Shown: piece by piece, positions 50,582-59,192 of the stretch
Layout of the letters: each line of letters starts with the position of its first letter
How positions within the stretch are numbered: the first letter of the stretch is position 1
Assembly (NCBI RefSeq): GCF_002160145.1
Contig: NZ_NFKA01000009.1
Span: 1 to 64,000 of the forward strand
Direction: 5' to 3'
Length of the DNA: 64,000 nt
From: Gemmiger sp. An194
Lineage (GTDB): Bacteria > Bacillota > Clostridia > Oscillospirales > Ruminococcaceae
The notes under the pieces: model-generated
Seen by the model: only the letters and a program-made list of their open reading frames with translations
Database searches by the model: none
Told to the model about the DNA's origin: nothing
Program-made: the position numbers and the translations under genes

Positions 50582-50865
50582 AAAAATCCGGCAGCGATCC
50601 CGTCCTTTCTTAGGACGAATCGCTGCCGGATCCGCGGTGCCACCTAACTTGCCGCCTGATCGCGGCCACCTTTCACGCTCAAAAATAAGCGCTGCGGCTT
50701 AACGCGCCGCCCACGGCTCACCCTACTGACCGTTGCCCGGCCAGAATCCGGCGGGCAGGCGTTGGGGCTGCAGCTCCAAAGGGTTCGTTCAGCAGGTCCT
50801 GTGCGCGCGGCTTGCACCATCCCGCGCTCGCTGGAGCCAGGGCTCCCGCTTACTTTTCTTTTTCT
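50582..50865 (-). ncRNA. T-box leader sensing uncharged tRNA-Asn
   Basis: Read on the minus strand, Stem I shows GCGAGC, GGGATGGTGCAAGCC and a specifier loop GAACGAACCCTTTGG, where AAC matches the asparagine codon. The antiterminator bulge is AGGTGGCACCGCGG, the T-box core that pairs with the tRNA acceptor end. The terminator pairs ATCCGGCAGCGAT with ATCGCTGCCGGAT, with an inner GTCCT/AGGAC, followed by TTTTTC. Starved cells would therefore read through into asnS. Confidence 0.92.
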
Positions 50866-50882
50866 CAGCCATTGTAATTGGT

Positions 50883-50911
50883 ATTTTACCCCCGCCGGTC
50901 GGGTTTGTCAA
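50883..50911 (-). promoter_or_regulatory. Promoter of the T-box-asnS transcript
   Basis: TTGACA and TAAAAT with 17 bases between them on the minus strand. Confidence 0.8.
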
Positions 50912-50924
50912 CGGCCAAACGCGC

Positions 50925-52076
50925 CTATTGCCCGCCAAACAGCGCCGCCAGCGCCTGCCCCACCAGCCGGCCGGAATATTTGGCCTGCTCCAGGGTGTTG
51001 CCGTGACTGCCGATCTCAATGAGCAGGCTGCCGGTGGTCAGGTCCTGGTTGTAATACCGGTAATCAAACAGCACCGGCCGTGTCAGGCCCGGATACCGGC
51101 TTTCCATGGCATTCTCCCAGGCAGCGGCAAAGGCCAGGTTCTGCTGAAAGTTGGGCAGGTTGCCCCCGTTGTCCGCCCCGCAGATGATCATCACCTGGGC
51201 GGCGGTCTGGCCGTCGATCTCGGCCACCGCGCTCACCCGCTGGCCGCTGGCGGGCTCGATGGCATCCCGGTGCACATCCAGCACCACCTTGATGCTGGGA
51301 TATTGCTCCAGATAGGCCCGCACGGTTTCATTGCTGCGCTCGTAGCTGCCGTTGTAGCTGGGATAATCGTGAAGGGTGGTGTCGTGCAGGGTCACGATGC
51401 CCGCCGCATTCAGCTGGGCGACGATCTCCTCACCCACCGCCGCCATGTTCACCGCAAGGTCGGTGCTGCGGCAGGTAAACTCCGGGTCGTACCAGTCCTT
51501 CTCCTCCAGCTCATAGGTCTCGGTGGTGTGGGTGTGCATGATGAGCACCTGGGGCTCGCTGCTGCCCGGCTCAACGGAGAAGGGCAGCCCCCGGGAAGCC
51601 GCATCCGCCACCTGGGCGGCGGAAAGGCTGGTGCAGTTTTTGATGGTGCCCGCTCCGCAGGGAATGTACAGCCCGCCCTCGCCCTGTTCATAATGTTCCG
51701 TCACGATCTGCCCTGCGTTCTCCGGCCGGGGCTGGGGCTGAGCAGTGGGCTGCGGCACCGGCTGCTCGCTGACAGCGGGCGGCGGCTCGGATGCAGCCGC
51801 CTGCTCCGGCGCGGCGCTCTGGGCCGCCGGGGCGGGGGTGGGCTGCGGCGAGGGCGCGGCCTCGGCAGCAACAGGCCGGGCGAGCGGTTCCTCCTGCGCC
51901 AGCTGACGCACCGCCTCCAGCGCTGCCGCCGGGTCCGCCAGGGCAGCGCCCGCCACCGTAAGGCTTGCGGTCACGCTGGGCGGGCCCAGCTGTCCGGCGG
52001 CATTCCAGGCCAGTACGCCCACTCCTGCCGCCAGCGCGCCCGCGCCCAACCGGCGCAGCCAGCTCGATCGACCCAT
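50925..52076 (-). CDS. spoIIP: Stage II sporulation protein P
   Basis: SpoIIP is a peptidoglycan amidase/endopeptidase that works with SpoIID and SpoIIM to thin septal wall and allow engulfment of the forespore. The 383-residue protein has an N-terminal membrane anchor, a Pro/Ala-rich spacer (about residues 70-125) and the catalytic domain. Zinc-related motifs are VLIMHTHTTETY, VVLDVHRDAIE and LLIEIGSHGNTLEQAKYS. It is 70 bases downstream of gpr on the same strand, as in many Clostridia and Bacilli. Ribosome site AAGGGGGCGGC. Confidence 0.95.
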   Translation of the reverse strand: MGRSSWLRRLGAGALAAGVGVLAWNAAGQLGPPSVTASLTVAGAALADPAAALEAVRQLAQEEPLARPVAAEAAPSPQPTPAPAAQSAAPEQAAASEPPPAVSEQPVPQPTAQPQPRPENAGQIVTEHYEQGEGGLYIPCGAGTIKNCTSLSAAQVADAASRGLPFSVEPGSSEPQVLIMHTHTTETYELEEKDWYDPEFTCRSTDLAVNMAAVGEEIVAQLNAAGIVTLHDTTLHDYPSYNGSYERSNETVRAYLEQYPSIKVVLDVHRDAIEPASGQRVSAVAEIDGQTAAQVMIICGADNGGNLPNFQQNLAFAAAWENAMESRYPGLTRPVLFDYRYYNQDLTTGSLLIEIGSHGNTLEQAKYSGRLVGQALAALFGGQ

Positions 52077-52145
52077 GCCGCCGCCCCCTTTCCGTTTTGA
52101 GTCCTGCTCAAAGCATATGCACCCGGGCGGGCGGGTTATGCCTTT

Positions 52146-52952
52146 TCAATTGGCAAGATAGCACAACTCGGCAATGCTCATCGAGGGCTGCAGCGCCTTG
52201 TTGATGGCGGCACTGAGCAGCTCAGCGCCGCTGCGGATCACGCCGTCCAGCTGGCGGCAGGTGAGAATGAGACCCTTGCCCTTCTCCATACATCCGTCCG
52301 CCTCCATCAGGGTGGGCACACCCACCGCCAGCACCGGTACCCCCAGCATGGCCCGGGTGATGCAGCGGCCGGAATCCGGCCGGGCAGGGGAAAGGCCGGT
52401 GTCACTGATCTGAATGGTGCGCCCCAGCCGGGCCGGGTCGGAGGTGCACAGGCTGTCCACACAGAGGATGGCGGCGGGCTTCAGGGTGCGCACCAGCCCC
52501 GCCAGCAGCTGGGCAAGCGGGATGCCGGTGGCCCCGGAGGCCCCCGGGCTTACACACACCACCTCCCGCAGGCTCAGGCCCTCGGCACGCGCGTCCGCGG
52601 CCATGCCCCGGGTCACCAGTACCCCCGCGGCGGTGCGGGGGCCCAGCGCGTCCACCGTGACCCGCCGGTTGCCCACGCCCACCACCAGCACCAGCCCTGT
52701 TGCGGGCAGCATGGCCCGCAGCTCAGCCGCCACCGCGCTGATCAGTCGCTCGTCCCGTTTATCCAGCGCAGCCAGGCTGGGGGTCTCCAGAGTGGAATAG
52801 CGCCCCGCAGGGCGGGCCAGCCCCTGCCGGGTGATCTGCACCCTTGTCAGCCGGATGGGCCCGCTGCTGGCGGTGCGCACCTGCACACCGGGAGGCACCG
52901 TGCCCTTACCCGGACGAAACAGCTCGTCGGCCATGTCGGTGTATATGTTCAT
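52146..52952 (-). CDS. gpr: Spore germination protease GPR, short form
   Basis: GPR degrades small acid-soluble spore proteins at germination. The 268-residue protein matches the family (YTDMADEL near the propeptide site, VLVVGVGNRRVTVDALGPRT, CVDSLCTSDPARLGRTIQISDTGLSP), but it is about 100 residues shorter than the B. subtilis protein. Most of the missing length is in the interior and C-terminus. The start is fixed by AGGAGGAACAAGC upstream; an open extension of 127 codons has no ribosome site and antisense-like composition because it overlaps rpsT. It precedes spoIIP in a two-gene sporulation unit. Confidence 0.93.
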   Translation of the reverse strand: MNIYTDMADELFRPGKGTVPPGVQVRTASSGPIRLTRVQITRQGLARPAGRYSTLETPSLAALDKRDERLISAVAAELRAMLPATGLVLVVGVGNRRVTVDALGPRTAAGVLVTRGMAADARAEGLSLREVVCVSPGASGATGIPLAQLLAGLVRTLKPAAILCVDSLCTSDPARLGRTIQISDTGLSPARPDSGRCITRAMLGVPVLAVGVPTLMEADGCMEKGKGLILTCRQLDGVIRSGAELLSAAINKALQPSMSIAELCYLAN

Positions 52953-53066
52953 GCTTGTTCCTCCTTTTTTGCGGCCACGGAGGGAAAATTCTGCCCGCGG
53001 CCGGTCTTTTTTCAGTGTTGGCCGGTGATTTTCAAAAAATTCTCCGAAAAAAGTATGAAAAAAGGC

Positions 53067-53095
53067 TTGCAACGCCCGCTTAAATGTGCTATCAT
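53067..53095 (+). promoter_or_regulatory. Promoter of rpsT
   Basis: TTGCAA and TATCAT with 17 bases between them. Confidence 0.7.
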
Positions 53096-53132
53096 AAATT
53101 GCACTGTTATGGGTGACAAGGAGGTGGTACGA

Positions 53133-53396
53133 ATGCCTAACATTAAATCGCAGAAGGATCGTGTCGTTCAGTCCAAGAAGGAAGCCCTTCACAACAAGGC
53201 GATTAAGTCCAACCTGAAAACAGTCGTGAAGAAGGCAGACGCTGCCATCGCTGCGAATGCAGCTGATAAGGAAGCCGTCGTTGTTGCTGCTATCTCCGCT
53301 ATTGATAAGGCTAAGAGCAAGGGTGTACTGCACAAGAACACTGCTTCCCGCAAGATCAGCCGTATGGCGAAGCGCGCTAACAAGGCGAATGCTTGA
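53133..53396 (+). CDS. rpsT: 30S ribosomal protein S20
   Basis: S20 binds 16S rRNA in early assembly of the small subunit. The 87-residue basic, helical protein reads MPNIKSQKDRVVQSKKEALHN, with SNLKTVVKKADAA and the conserved C-terminal HKNTASRKISRMAKRANKA. The ATG is preceded by AAGGAGGTGG; an in-frame extension of 36 codons upstream includes the promoter and is not translated. It is divergent from gpr and has its own promoter and terminator. Confidence 0.97.
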   Translation: MPNIKSQKDRVVQSKKEALHNKAIKSNLKTVVKKADAAIAANAADKEAVVVAAISAIDKAKSKGVLHKNTASRKISRMAKRANKANA

Positions 53397-53411
53397 TTTT
53401 CGACAAAACAG

Positions 53412-53449
53412 AAGGGCCAGCTCATTTTGAGCGGGCCTTTTGTTTTTGC
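53412..53449 (+). terminator. Terminator of rpsT
   Basis: AAGGGCC/GGCCTT stem with an inner CTC/GAG, followed by TTTTGTTTTT. Confidence 0.8.
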
Positions 53450-53460
53450 TTTTTGCAAAT

Positions 53461-53497
53461 AATACGCCCGCCGGGAATTCCCGGCGGGCGTATTTTT
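53461..53497. terminator. Terminator of the LRR-protein gene
   Basis: AATACGCCCGCCGGGAATT and its reverse complement form a perfect palindrome between convergent genes, followed by T and A runs. Confidence 0.85.
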
Positions 53498-53517
53498 CTG
53501 TTACAGTAACTCCTCAA

Positions 53518-55350
53518 TCACTTGTTTTCTTCCTGATTTGCCGTCTCTTCCTCAGCCAGTGCACGACGGATGGCGAATACCGCGGCTGCGATCAAAAGAA
53601 TCAACAGCAGAAGCAGCAGCCACCAGGCCCAGCCCTTTTCCTGCTTCTCCGTTTCCGGCACAGGTTCCTGCGTGGGGGTAGGGCTTTGCTCCGGCACGGG
53701 CGATGCAGTCGGCTGTACAGTCGGCGCGGCCGTGGGCAGCGGAGTGGGAGATGTTTCTCCGGGGAGAAGGGTCCCTCCGTTTAACGGGGTGGACGGCGGC
53801 TGTGCTGCCGGTGGAATAACCGGCACTGCAGTGGGTTTTTGGGGCATTGCAGGCTTTGCTGTGGCTGTGGGCTTCGGTGTGGCCGTGGGCTCAGGCGTAG
53901 TCGTAGGCTTCGGCGTGGCCGTGGGCTCGGGCGTAGCTGTGGGCTTCGGTGTGACCGAAGGCTCCGGCGTTGCCGTGGGCTCTGGTGTGGCCGTGGGCTC
54001 CGGTGTCGCCGTAGGCTCAGGCGTTGCCGTGGGCTCTGGCGTGGCTGTGGGCTCCGGTGTAGCCGAAGGCTCTGGCGTGGCTGTGGGCTCCGGTGTAGCC
54101 GAAGGCTCTGGCGTGGCTGTGGGCTTCGGTGTGGCCGAAGGCTCTGGCGTGGCTGTGGGCTTCGGTGTGGCCGAAGGCTCTGGCGTGGCCGTGGGCTTCG
54201 GTGTGGCCGAAGGCTCTGGCGTTGCCGTGGGCTTCGGTGTGGCCGTGGGCTCAGGCGTAGTCGTAGGCTCCGGGGTGGCAGTAGGCAGAGGTGCCCCGGT
54301 CCAGTCAAACTGTAAATGCGCGGTCAACGCAGCCCCTTCTTCGGTGTACACATAATCCACTGTGCCTTCGCCTGCGATGTCATACAGCTCATCGCCTTCC
54401 AGCCGGGCGCCGGTCATACCGCTGATCTCCTCCAGCTGCAGGGGAAGCCCCAGGCTGGCAAGGTCATAGTGGTCGGCTCCTGCGGGCAGATGGATCGCCA
54501 CCGGGCGCTGGTTGCTCAGATCGGCCGTGGGGGTGGCTTTGCCCATCTCGATGCCCAGCAGCCGGTTTTCTCCGGCCAGCAGGTCAATCACCTGCGGGTT
54601 GCCGCTCAGGTCCAGAAAGGTGAACTCATTGTGCTCCAGGCCCACCGTCTGCAGATTGGGCAGCCCGCCCATATCGATCTCTGTCATGGGGGTATAACCC
54701 ACCCACAGGTAGATCATTGCCTCGTTTTGCCCCAGCTCCAGGCGGGTCAACGGTCCGCCCAGATAGGTGAAATACTCCAGATTTTGATTGGCGCTCAGGT
54801 CCAGCTCCTGAATGGGGTTGTCGCCGCAGGCCAGATCGCTCAGCGCCGGATTTCCGCTCACATCCAGGCTGGTCAGCCGGTTTGCGTGGCAATGCAGAAT
54901 TCGCAGCTCCGGCGCACCGGAGGTTTCCAGCTCGCTCAGGCTGTTGTCGTTGCAGAACAGCGTCTGCAGCTTCGGCACCATTGCCAGGTCCAGAGAGGTG
55001 AGTGCGTTGTTGTTGCAGTTCAGATATTCCAGGTTCGGAAACTGCTCCAGCCCCTGCAGGGATGCAATCCCCCGGTTGCGTATGTCCATGCGAACTACCT
55101 GCTCCCGCTCCGCGGCCGAAAGGCCGCCGCTGGAATCTGCATCCAGACTGCTCACGTACGTTAAAAATGCCGGATCGGGAAAAACCGAGGCCTCCAGCGG
55201 CACCTCGCCCTGCACCTGGGTAAGGGTTGACGCACCGGCCGTCAGCATACTTTCTTCGGATGCCGCTCCGGCGGGGACGGCCAGCAGCGCCGCTGCCAGG
55301 GCCAATGCCGCGATCCGGCGGCGGAGTTTGGTTGTTGGAAAACCCTTCAT
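53518..55350 (-). CDS. Surface leucine-rich repeat protein with TPEP stalk
   Basis: The 610-residue protein has a signal peptide (residues 1-30, cleavage near AGAA), an EF-hand-like DADSSGGLSAAE (69-80), and a leucine-rich domain (about 100-270) with repeats such as LEYLNCNNNALTSLDL and LQTLFCNDNSLSELET, close to Internalin-J-type LRRs. A Thr/Pro/Glu stalk of tandem TPEPTA/TPKPTA/TPEPSA units follows (about 356-500), then a Pro-rich part and one membrane helix (about 574-593) with a short cytoplasmic tail. It is thus a membrane-anchored, wall-spanning binding protein, probably for adhesion. GAGGTAAT precedes the ATG. Confidence 0.9.
   Translation of the reverse strand: MKGFPTTKLRRRIAALALAAALLAVPAGAASEESMLTAGASTLTQVQGEVPLEASVFPDPAFLTYVSSLDADSSGGLSAAEREQVVRMDIRNRGIASLQGLEQFPNLEYLNCNNNALTSLDLAMVPKLQTLFCNDNSLSELETSGAPELRILHCHANRLTSLDVSGNPALSDLACGDNPIQELDLSANQNLEYFTYLGGPLTRLELGQNEAMIYLWVGYTPMTEIDMGGLPNLQTVGLEHNEFTFLDLSGNPQVIDLLAGENRLLGIEMGKATPTADLSNQRPVAIHLPAGADHYDLASLGLPLQLEEISGMTGARLEGDELYDIAGEGTVDYVYTEEGAALTAHLQFDWTGAPLPTATPEPTTTPEPTATPKPTATPEPSATPKPTATPEPSATPKPTATPEPSATPKPTATPEPSATPEPTATPEPSATPEPTATPEPTATPEPTATPEPTATPEPTATPEPSVTPKPTATPEPTATPKPTTTPEPTATPKPTATAKPAMPQKPTAVPVIPPAAQPPSTPLNGGTLLPGETSPTPLPTAAPTVQPTASPVPEQSPTPTQEPVPETEKQEKGWAWWLLLLLLILLIAAAVFAIRRALAEEETANQEENK
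53851..54285 (-). repeat. Tandem 18-bp/36-bp repeat coding TPxP units
   Basis: About 24 consecutive hexapeptide units (TPEPTA, TPEPSA, TPKPTA) are coded by near-identical 18-base units in alternating 36-base blocks. Such arrays can change length by slippage and would alter stalk length. They are in frame throughout here. Confidence 0.9.
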
Positions 55351-55446
55351 ATATTACCTCATTTCCAGAATCATATGGGATGGTTTGCATCTTTCATGCT
55401 ACGCCCTTTTGCTCTGGAATGCGGTTGTCTGCCCAACCATTGCAGC

Positions 55447-55489
55447 AAAAAAGGCCATCCCCGGTATTTTGCCGGGGATGGCCTTTTTT
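55447..55489 (-). terminator. Terminator of the Na/Pi cotransporter gene
   Basis: AAGGCCATCCCCGG/CCGGGGATGGCCTT stem flanked by A and T runs. Confidence 0.9.
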
Positions 55490-55502
55490 CATTTTGTTTG
55501 GT

Positions 55503-57125
55503 TTATGCCAGTGCCTGCGCGGTGCAGCTCAGCTCCTGGGCGATGTTCAGCACATGGTCGCCCACACGCTCGAAGTCGGTGAGGATCTCGGAATAGAGGA
55601 TGCAGCCCTCGTCGCTGCACTCGCCGTTCTTCATGCGGCGCATGTGATTCTCCCGGAAGCGGGTGGTCATGTCGTCGATGGTCTGCTCCAGCTTGGCGGC
55701 ATTGTCCAGCCGGGAATGGCCGTGCAGGTAGCGCAGCGCCTTGGCGCAGACGGTGCGCATCTCCATCAGCTCCTTCAGCGCCTCGTCAGACAGCTGGATG
55801 TTTTCCTTTTCCAGTCGCTGGCCATAGCCCAGAATGTTCATGGCATGGTCGCTGATGCGCTCGATGTTGCCCGCAATGCGGAAGCCGGAGGCCACCGCTG
55901 CCGAGTCCTCGGCGTTGGTCTCGCGCACCATAGCCTTGGCCACATACTGGCTGATCTCCTTGTTGAGCAGGTCCACCAGTTCTTCGGTGCGAATGGCCTT
56001 TTCGGTGCTCTCGTCCGGCCCGCTGATGACGGCCTGGAAGGCAGCGTCCACGTTTTCGCTGGCCAGATCCAGCATGCGGCCCAGCTCCTGCTGCAGCTTG
56101 CCCAGCCATACAGCGGAGGAGCCCAGAGTGGTCTTGTCCAGATAGGCAAGACCCATCATCTCGCGCTTCTCCTCTTCGGTCTTCTCGGCAGGTTCCGGCA
56201 GGATGCGCTCGGTCAGTGCGGCCATCTGAGTGCCCAGAGGCAGCAGCAGCAGAGTGGTTACGATGTTGAACAGGGTGTGCATGTTGGCGATCTGGCTGGG
56301 GATATTCTCCGGCGTGAACGATGCCACCAGAGCGGGCAGCGGGAACAGCACGCACACGATAGTGAAGATGATGGTACCGATGATGTTGAACATCAGGTGG
56401 ATCAGAGTGGTGCGCTTGGCATTGCGGCTGGTGCCGATGCTGGCCAGCACCGCGGTGATGCAGGTACCGATGTTCTGACCGAACAGCACGAACACCGCGC
56501 TGGAGAAGCTGATCGCACCGCTGGCGGCCAGCGCCTGCAGAATGCCCACACTGGCGGAAGATGACTGAATCAGAGCGGTGAATGCCGCGCCCGCCAGAAT
56601 GCCCAGGATCGGGTTCTCAAAGCGGGTCATCAGGGAAACGAAGGCAGGTTCATCGGCCAGAGGCTTCATGGCGGCGCTCATCATGTCCATACCGATGAAC
56701 AGCACGCCCAGACCGGCCACGATGCTGCCGTAGTTGTGCAGCTTGGGGTTCTTGAAGAACACCACCAGCGCCACGCCCGCAAAGGCCATGAGCGGCGCCA
56801 GCGCGCCCACATCCAGAGCGATCAGCTGGCCGGTGATGGTGGTACCGATGTTGGCACCCATGATGATCCACACCGCCTGGCGCAGGCTCATCAGACCACT
56901 GTTTACGAAACCAACCACCATGACCGTGGTTGCGCTGGACGACTGGATTACCGCGGTGATGCCCGCACCCACCGCAACGCCCAGAAAACGGTTGGCGGTG
57001 AGCTTTTCCAGAATGCTCTTCATCCGGTTGCCGGCTGCGGCCTCCAGGCCGCTGCTCATCATGTGCATGCCGTAGAGGAAGAGCGCAAGGCCTCCCAGAA
57101 GGCTCAGAACATTTGCAAGCTGCAT
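55503..57125 (-). CDS. Na/Pi cotransporter fused to a PhoU-like domain
   Basis: The 540-residue protein has an N-terminal membrane part (about residues 1-310). It contains the two inverted Na_Pi_cotrans repeats seen in GAGITAVIQSSSATTVMVVGF and GAAFTALIQSSSASVGILQAL, each with the QSSS motif, and GANIGTTITGQL / GQNIGTCITAVL. Residues about 335-540 are a helical PhoU-like domain. Proteins of this NptA/YjbB type move phosphate with sodium, possibly as exporters when phosphate is high. Single gene; AGGAGG precedes the start. Confidence 0.94.
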   Translation of the reverse strand: MQLANVLSLLGGLALFLYGMHMMSSGLEAAAGNRMKSILEKLTANRFLGVAVGAGITAVIQSSSATTVMVVGFVNSGLMSLRQAVWIIMGANIGTTITGQLIALDVGALAPLMAFAGVALVVFFKNPKLHNYGSIVAGLGVLFIGMDMMSAAMKPLADEPAFVSLMTRFENPILGILAGAAFTALIQSSSASVGILQALAASGAISFSSAVFVLFGQNIGTCITAVLASIGTSRNAKRTTLIHLMFNIIGTIIFTIVCVLFPLPALVASFTPENIPSQIANMHTLFNIVTTLLLLPLGTQMAALTERILPEPAEKTEEEKREMMGLAYLDKTTLGSSAVWLGKLQQELGRMLDLASENVDAAFQAVISGPDESTEKAIRTEELVDLLNKEISQYVAKAMVRETNAEDSAAVASGFRIAGNIERISDHAMNILGYGQRLEKENIQLSDEALKELMEMRTVCAKALRYLHGHSRLDNAAKLEQTIDDMTTRFRENHMRRMKNGECSDEGCILYSEILTDFERVGDHVLNIAQELSCTAQALA

Positions 57126-57229
57126 GATTTTTCCTCCTGCTTTTCGGGCCGGTATCCTTCCGCGCCCGTTTCGCTGTTTCTTAAATTTTACTTAGATTTT
57201 ATGGGTCCATAATATAAATACCGTAAATG

Positions 57230-57258
57230 AAAAGCCCCGGTCAACAGACCGGGGCAAA
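57230..57258 (-). terminator. Terminator of the spoVA operon
   Basis: GCCCCGGTC/GACCGGGGC stem with TTTTC on the minus strand, after the spoVAE stop. Confidence 0.8.
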
Positions 57259-57314
57259 ACTTTACATAGATTTTTCATTCCGGTGCAAAAAAGCGGGATT
57301 TCTTTGCACAATCG

Positions 57315-57671
57315 TCAGTTCTGGTCGTGGGGATGGCCCAGCGCCGCGGCCGCCACACCGCAGATCAGACTGGCAGTCACCCCGGCCCCGGCCGCCGTAA
57401 AGCCCCCGGCCAGAATGCCCAGCAGCCCCATCCGGTCCACCGCATCGATCACTCCCTGGGCCAGCAGATGCCCGAAGCCGGTGAGGGGCACCGTGGCTCC
57501 CGCCCCCGCCAGCTCCACCAACGGGCCGTATAATCCCAGGGCGGACAGCACCACCCCGCTCACCACATAGGTCACCAGAATCCGGGCAGGGGTCAGACTG
57601 GTCAGATCGATGAGTATCTGCCCGATGACACACAGCAAACCGCCCACCAGAAACGCCCACAGATAACTCAC
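57315..57671 (-). CDS. spoVAE: Stage V sporulation protein AE
   Basis: SpoVAE is a small membrane protein of the SpoVA channel, which imports dipicolinic acid into the forespore and releases it at germination. The 118-residue length matches family members of about 116. It has hydrophobic segments at both ends and a central GPLVELAGAGATVPLTGFGHLLAQGVI. The start is GTG, preceded by GGGAGG, and overlaps the spoVAD stop as GTGA; a longer frame has no ribosome site. SpoVAC and SpoVAE here are likely both of the short Clostridial type. Confidence 0.94.
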   Translation of the reverse strand: MSYLWAFLVGGLLCVIGQILIDLTSLTPARILVTYVVSGVVLSALGLYGPLVELAGAGATVPLTGFGHLLAQGVIDAVDRMGLLGILAGGFTAAGAGVTASLICGVAAAALGHPHDQN

Positions 57672-58693
57672 TCTGTTTCCTCCCTTCCGGCACTCAGCTC
57701 CACCAGGTGGGCCACACCGGGGATGCTTTCGCCCTGTAAAAAGGTGATCTGGCTCATCAGCGCCCCGGTGGAAAGGAACAGCACCCGCTTCAGCTCTCCC
57801 TTTTGCAGGGCGGGCAGCACACTGGTGCACAGCACACTAGCCGAGCAGCCTGCGCCGCTGCCGCCGGCCTGCACATCCTGATGCTGCACATCATATAACG
57901 TAAGGCCGCAGTCCCGGTGATTTTTCAGGTCCACATCCTCCTTTTCCAGCAGCTCCTTCAAAAGACGGGTGCCCACGATGCCCAGATCACCGGTATACAC
58001 CGCGTCAAACTGAGAGGGCGCGCAGCCGGTGTCCTCACAGTAGCGCAGGATGGTCTCGGCGGCAGCGGGAGCCATGGCCGCCCCCATATTGTTGATGTCG
58101 CAGACCTCGTAGTCCCGCACCCGACCGAAGGTCACCGCCCGCACATAGGGGCCCGGACCCCGGGGCTCCACCAGGCAGCAGCCCGCCGCGGTGGCGGTCC
58201 ACTGAGAGGTGGGGGTGCGCTTGCCTCCGTAGGTGAGGGGAGTGCGGAACTGCCGTTCCGCCGCACAGAAATGGCTGCTGGCCAGCGCCGCTGCCCGCGA
58301 AACACAGCCGCCCGCTGCCAGGCAGGCGGCCAGGCCCACCGCCTCGGCCATGGTACTGCAGGCACCATATAGCCCGGCAAAGGGCGCGTCCAGCTCCCGC
58401 ATGGTGTAACCGGTGGCGGTGCACTGGTTCTGCAAATCGCCTCCCAGTACCAGATCCGGCATCTGGGGGCTGCAGTGCCCCTTTTTCAGCGCCAGGTCCA
58501 GGCAATAGCGCTGCAGGCGGCTCTCGGCCTTTTCCCAGGTGAGCTCTCCCAGCGTGTTCTCCTCAAACAGCAGATCGAATTTTGCCGCCAGCGGACCCTC
58601 GCTCTCCCGCTTTCCGCCCACGGCGGCAAAGGCGGAGATACAGGGCGGGTCCCGAAAGCGGATGGTATCGCCGGTACGCACGGCGTTTGTCAT
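57668..58693 (-). CDS. spoVAD: Stage V sporulation protein AD
   Basis: SpoVAD is a soluble thiolase-like protein that binds dipicolinic acid on the outer face of the spore inner membrane. The 341-residue protein shows the thiolase-fold features LYGACSTMAEAVGLAACLAAGG, SSHFCAAERQFRTPLTYGGKRTP and HQDVQAGGSGAGCSASVL. The start is placed at MTNAV because the ATG three codons earlier touches the ribosome site. Operon order spoVAC-AD-AE is the minimal set found in many Clostridia; spoVAA, AB and AF are not present here. Confidence 0.95.
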   Translation of the reverse strand: MTNAVRTGDTIRFRDPPCISAFAAVGGKRESEGPLAAKFDLLFEENTLGELTWEKAESRLQRYCLDLALKKGHCSPQMPDLVLGGDLQNQCTATGYTMRELDAPFAGLYGACSTMAEAVGLAACLAAGGCVSRAAALASSHFCAAERQFRTPLTYGGKRTPTSQWTATAAGCCLVEPRGPGPYVRAVTFGRVRDYEVCDINNMGAAMAPAAAETILRYCEDTGCAPSQFDAVYTGDLGIVGTRLLKELLEKEDVDLKNHRDCGLTLYDVQHQDVQAGGSGAGCSASVLCTSVLPALQKGELKRVLFLSTGALMSQITFLQGESIPGVAHLVELSAGREETE

Positions 58694-58711
58694 GCTCCTC
58701 ATTCCTTCCCC

Positions 58712-59158
58712 TTATATAAATGGCCGCAGCAGGTGGTAAACAAGGCCCCACACTGCGCTGGCGGCCAGTCCGTAAACCACCACCGGCCCGGCGATCAGGA
58801 ACATCTTGGCCCCCACACCGGGCACAAAGCCCTCGGACCGGTATTCCATGGCGCTGCTCACCACCGAGTTGGCAAAGCCTGTGATGGGCACCAGCGTGCC
58901 CGCCCCGGCCTTTGTGGCTATCTTCTGATACCAGCCCAGCGAGGTGAGCACCGCGCTGAACAGAATCAGGGTCACGCTGGTCATGGCGGAGGCATCGCTG
59001 AGCACAAAGCCCTTTGCCAGATACGCCCGCCGCAGCACCTCGCCCACCAGGCAGATGCTGCCGCCCACAAAGAACGACCACAGGCAGTCCTTTCCCAGCT
59101 TGGAGTGGGGGCTGGCCCGCCGGTTCATTTCGTCGTATTCCCGGGGCGTGATCTTCAT
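58712..59158 (-). CDS. spoVAC: Stage V sporulation protein AC
   Basis: SpoVAC is a membrane protein of the dipicolinate channel and acts as a mechanosensitive pore in relatives. The 148-residue protein has three to four hydrophobic segments and the conserved ITGFANSVVSSAMEYRSEGFVPGVGAKMF (read as ITGFANS, YRSEG, GVGAKMF). The ATG at 59158 has AAAGGAG nine bases upstream; an upstream TTG lies on the ribosome site and is excluded. It heads the spoVA operon, with a sigma-G-like promoter just upstream. Confidence 0.94.
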   Translation of the reverse strand: MKITPREYDEMNRRASPHSKLGKDCLWSFFVGGSICLVGEVLRRAYLAKGFVLSDASAMTSVTLILFSAVLTSLGWYQKIATKAGAGTLVPITGFANSVVSSAMEYRSEGFVPGVGAKMFLIAGPVVVYGLAASAVWGLVYHLLRPFI

Positions 59159-59192
59159 GGTAAACTTCTCCTTTTTCAAATGGTCTTGCCGG

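Noticed and set aside
52953-53333. Extension of gpr by 127 codons upstream
   Set aside because: It would overlap rpsT in antisense, lacks a ribosome site and gives an unrelated N-terminus; the ATG at 52952 has a perfect ribosome site.
53570-54355. Plus-strand GVAVGSG-type repeat protein resembling a collagen-like or CRISPR-like array
   Set aside because: The repeats are coding repeats of the TPEP stalk on the minus strand; spacing is 18/36 bases with no spacers, so it is neither CRISPR nor a gene.
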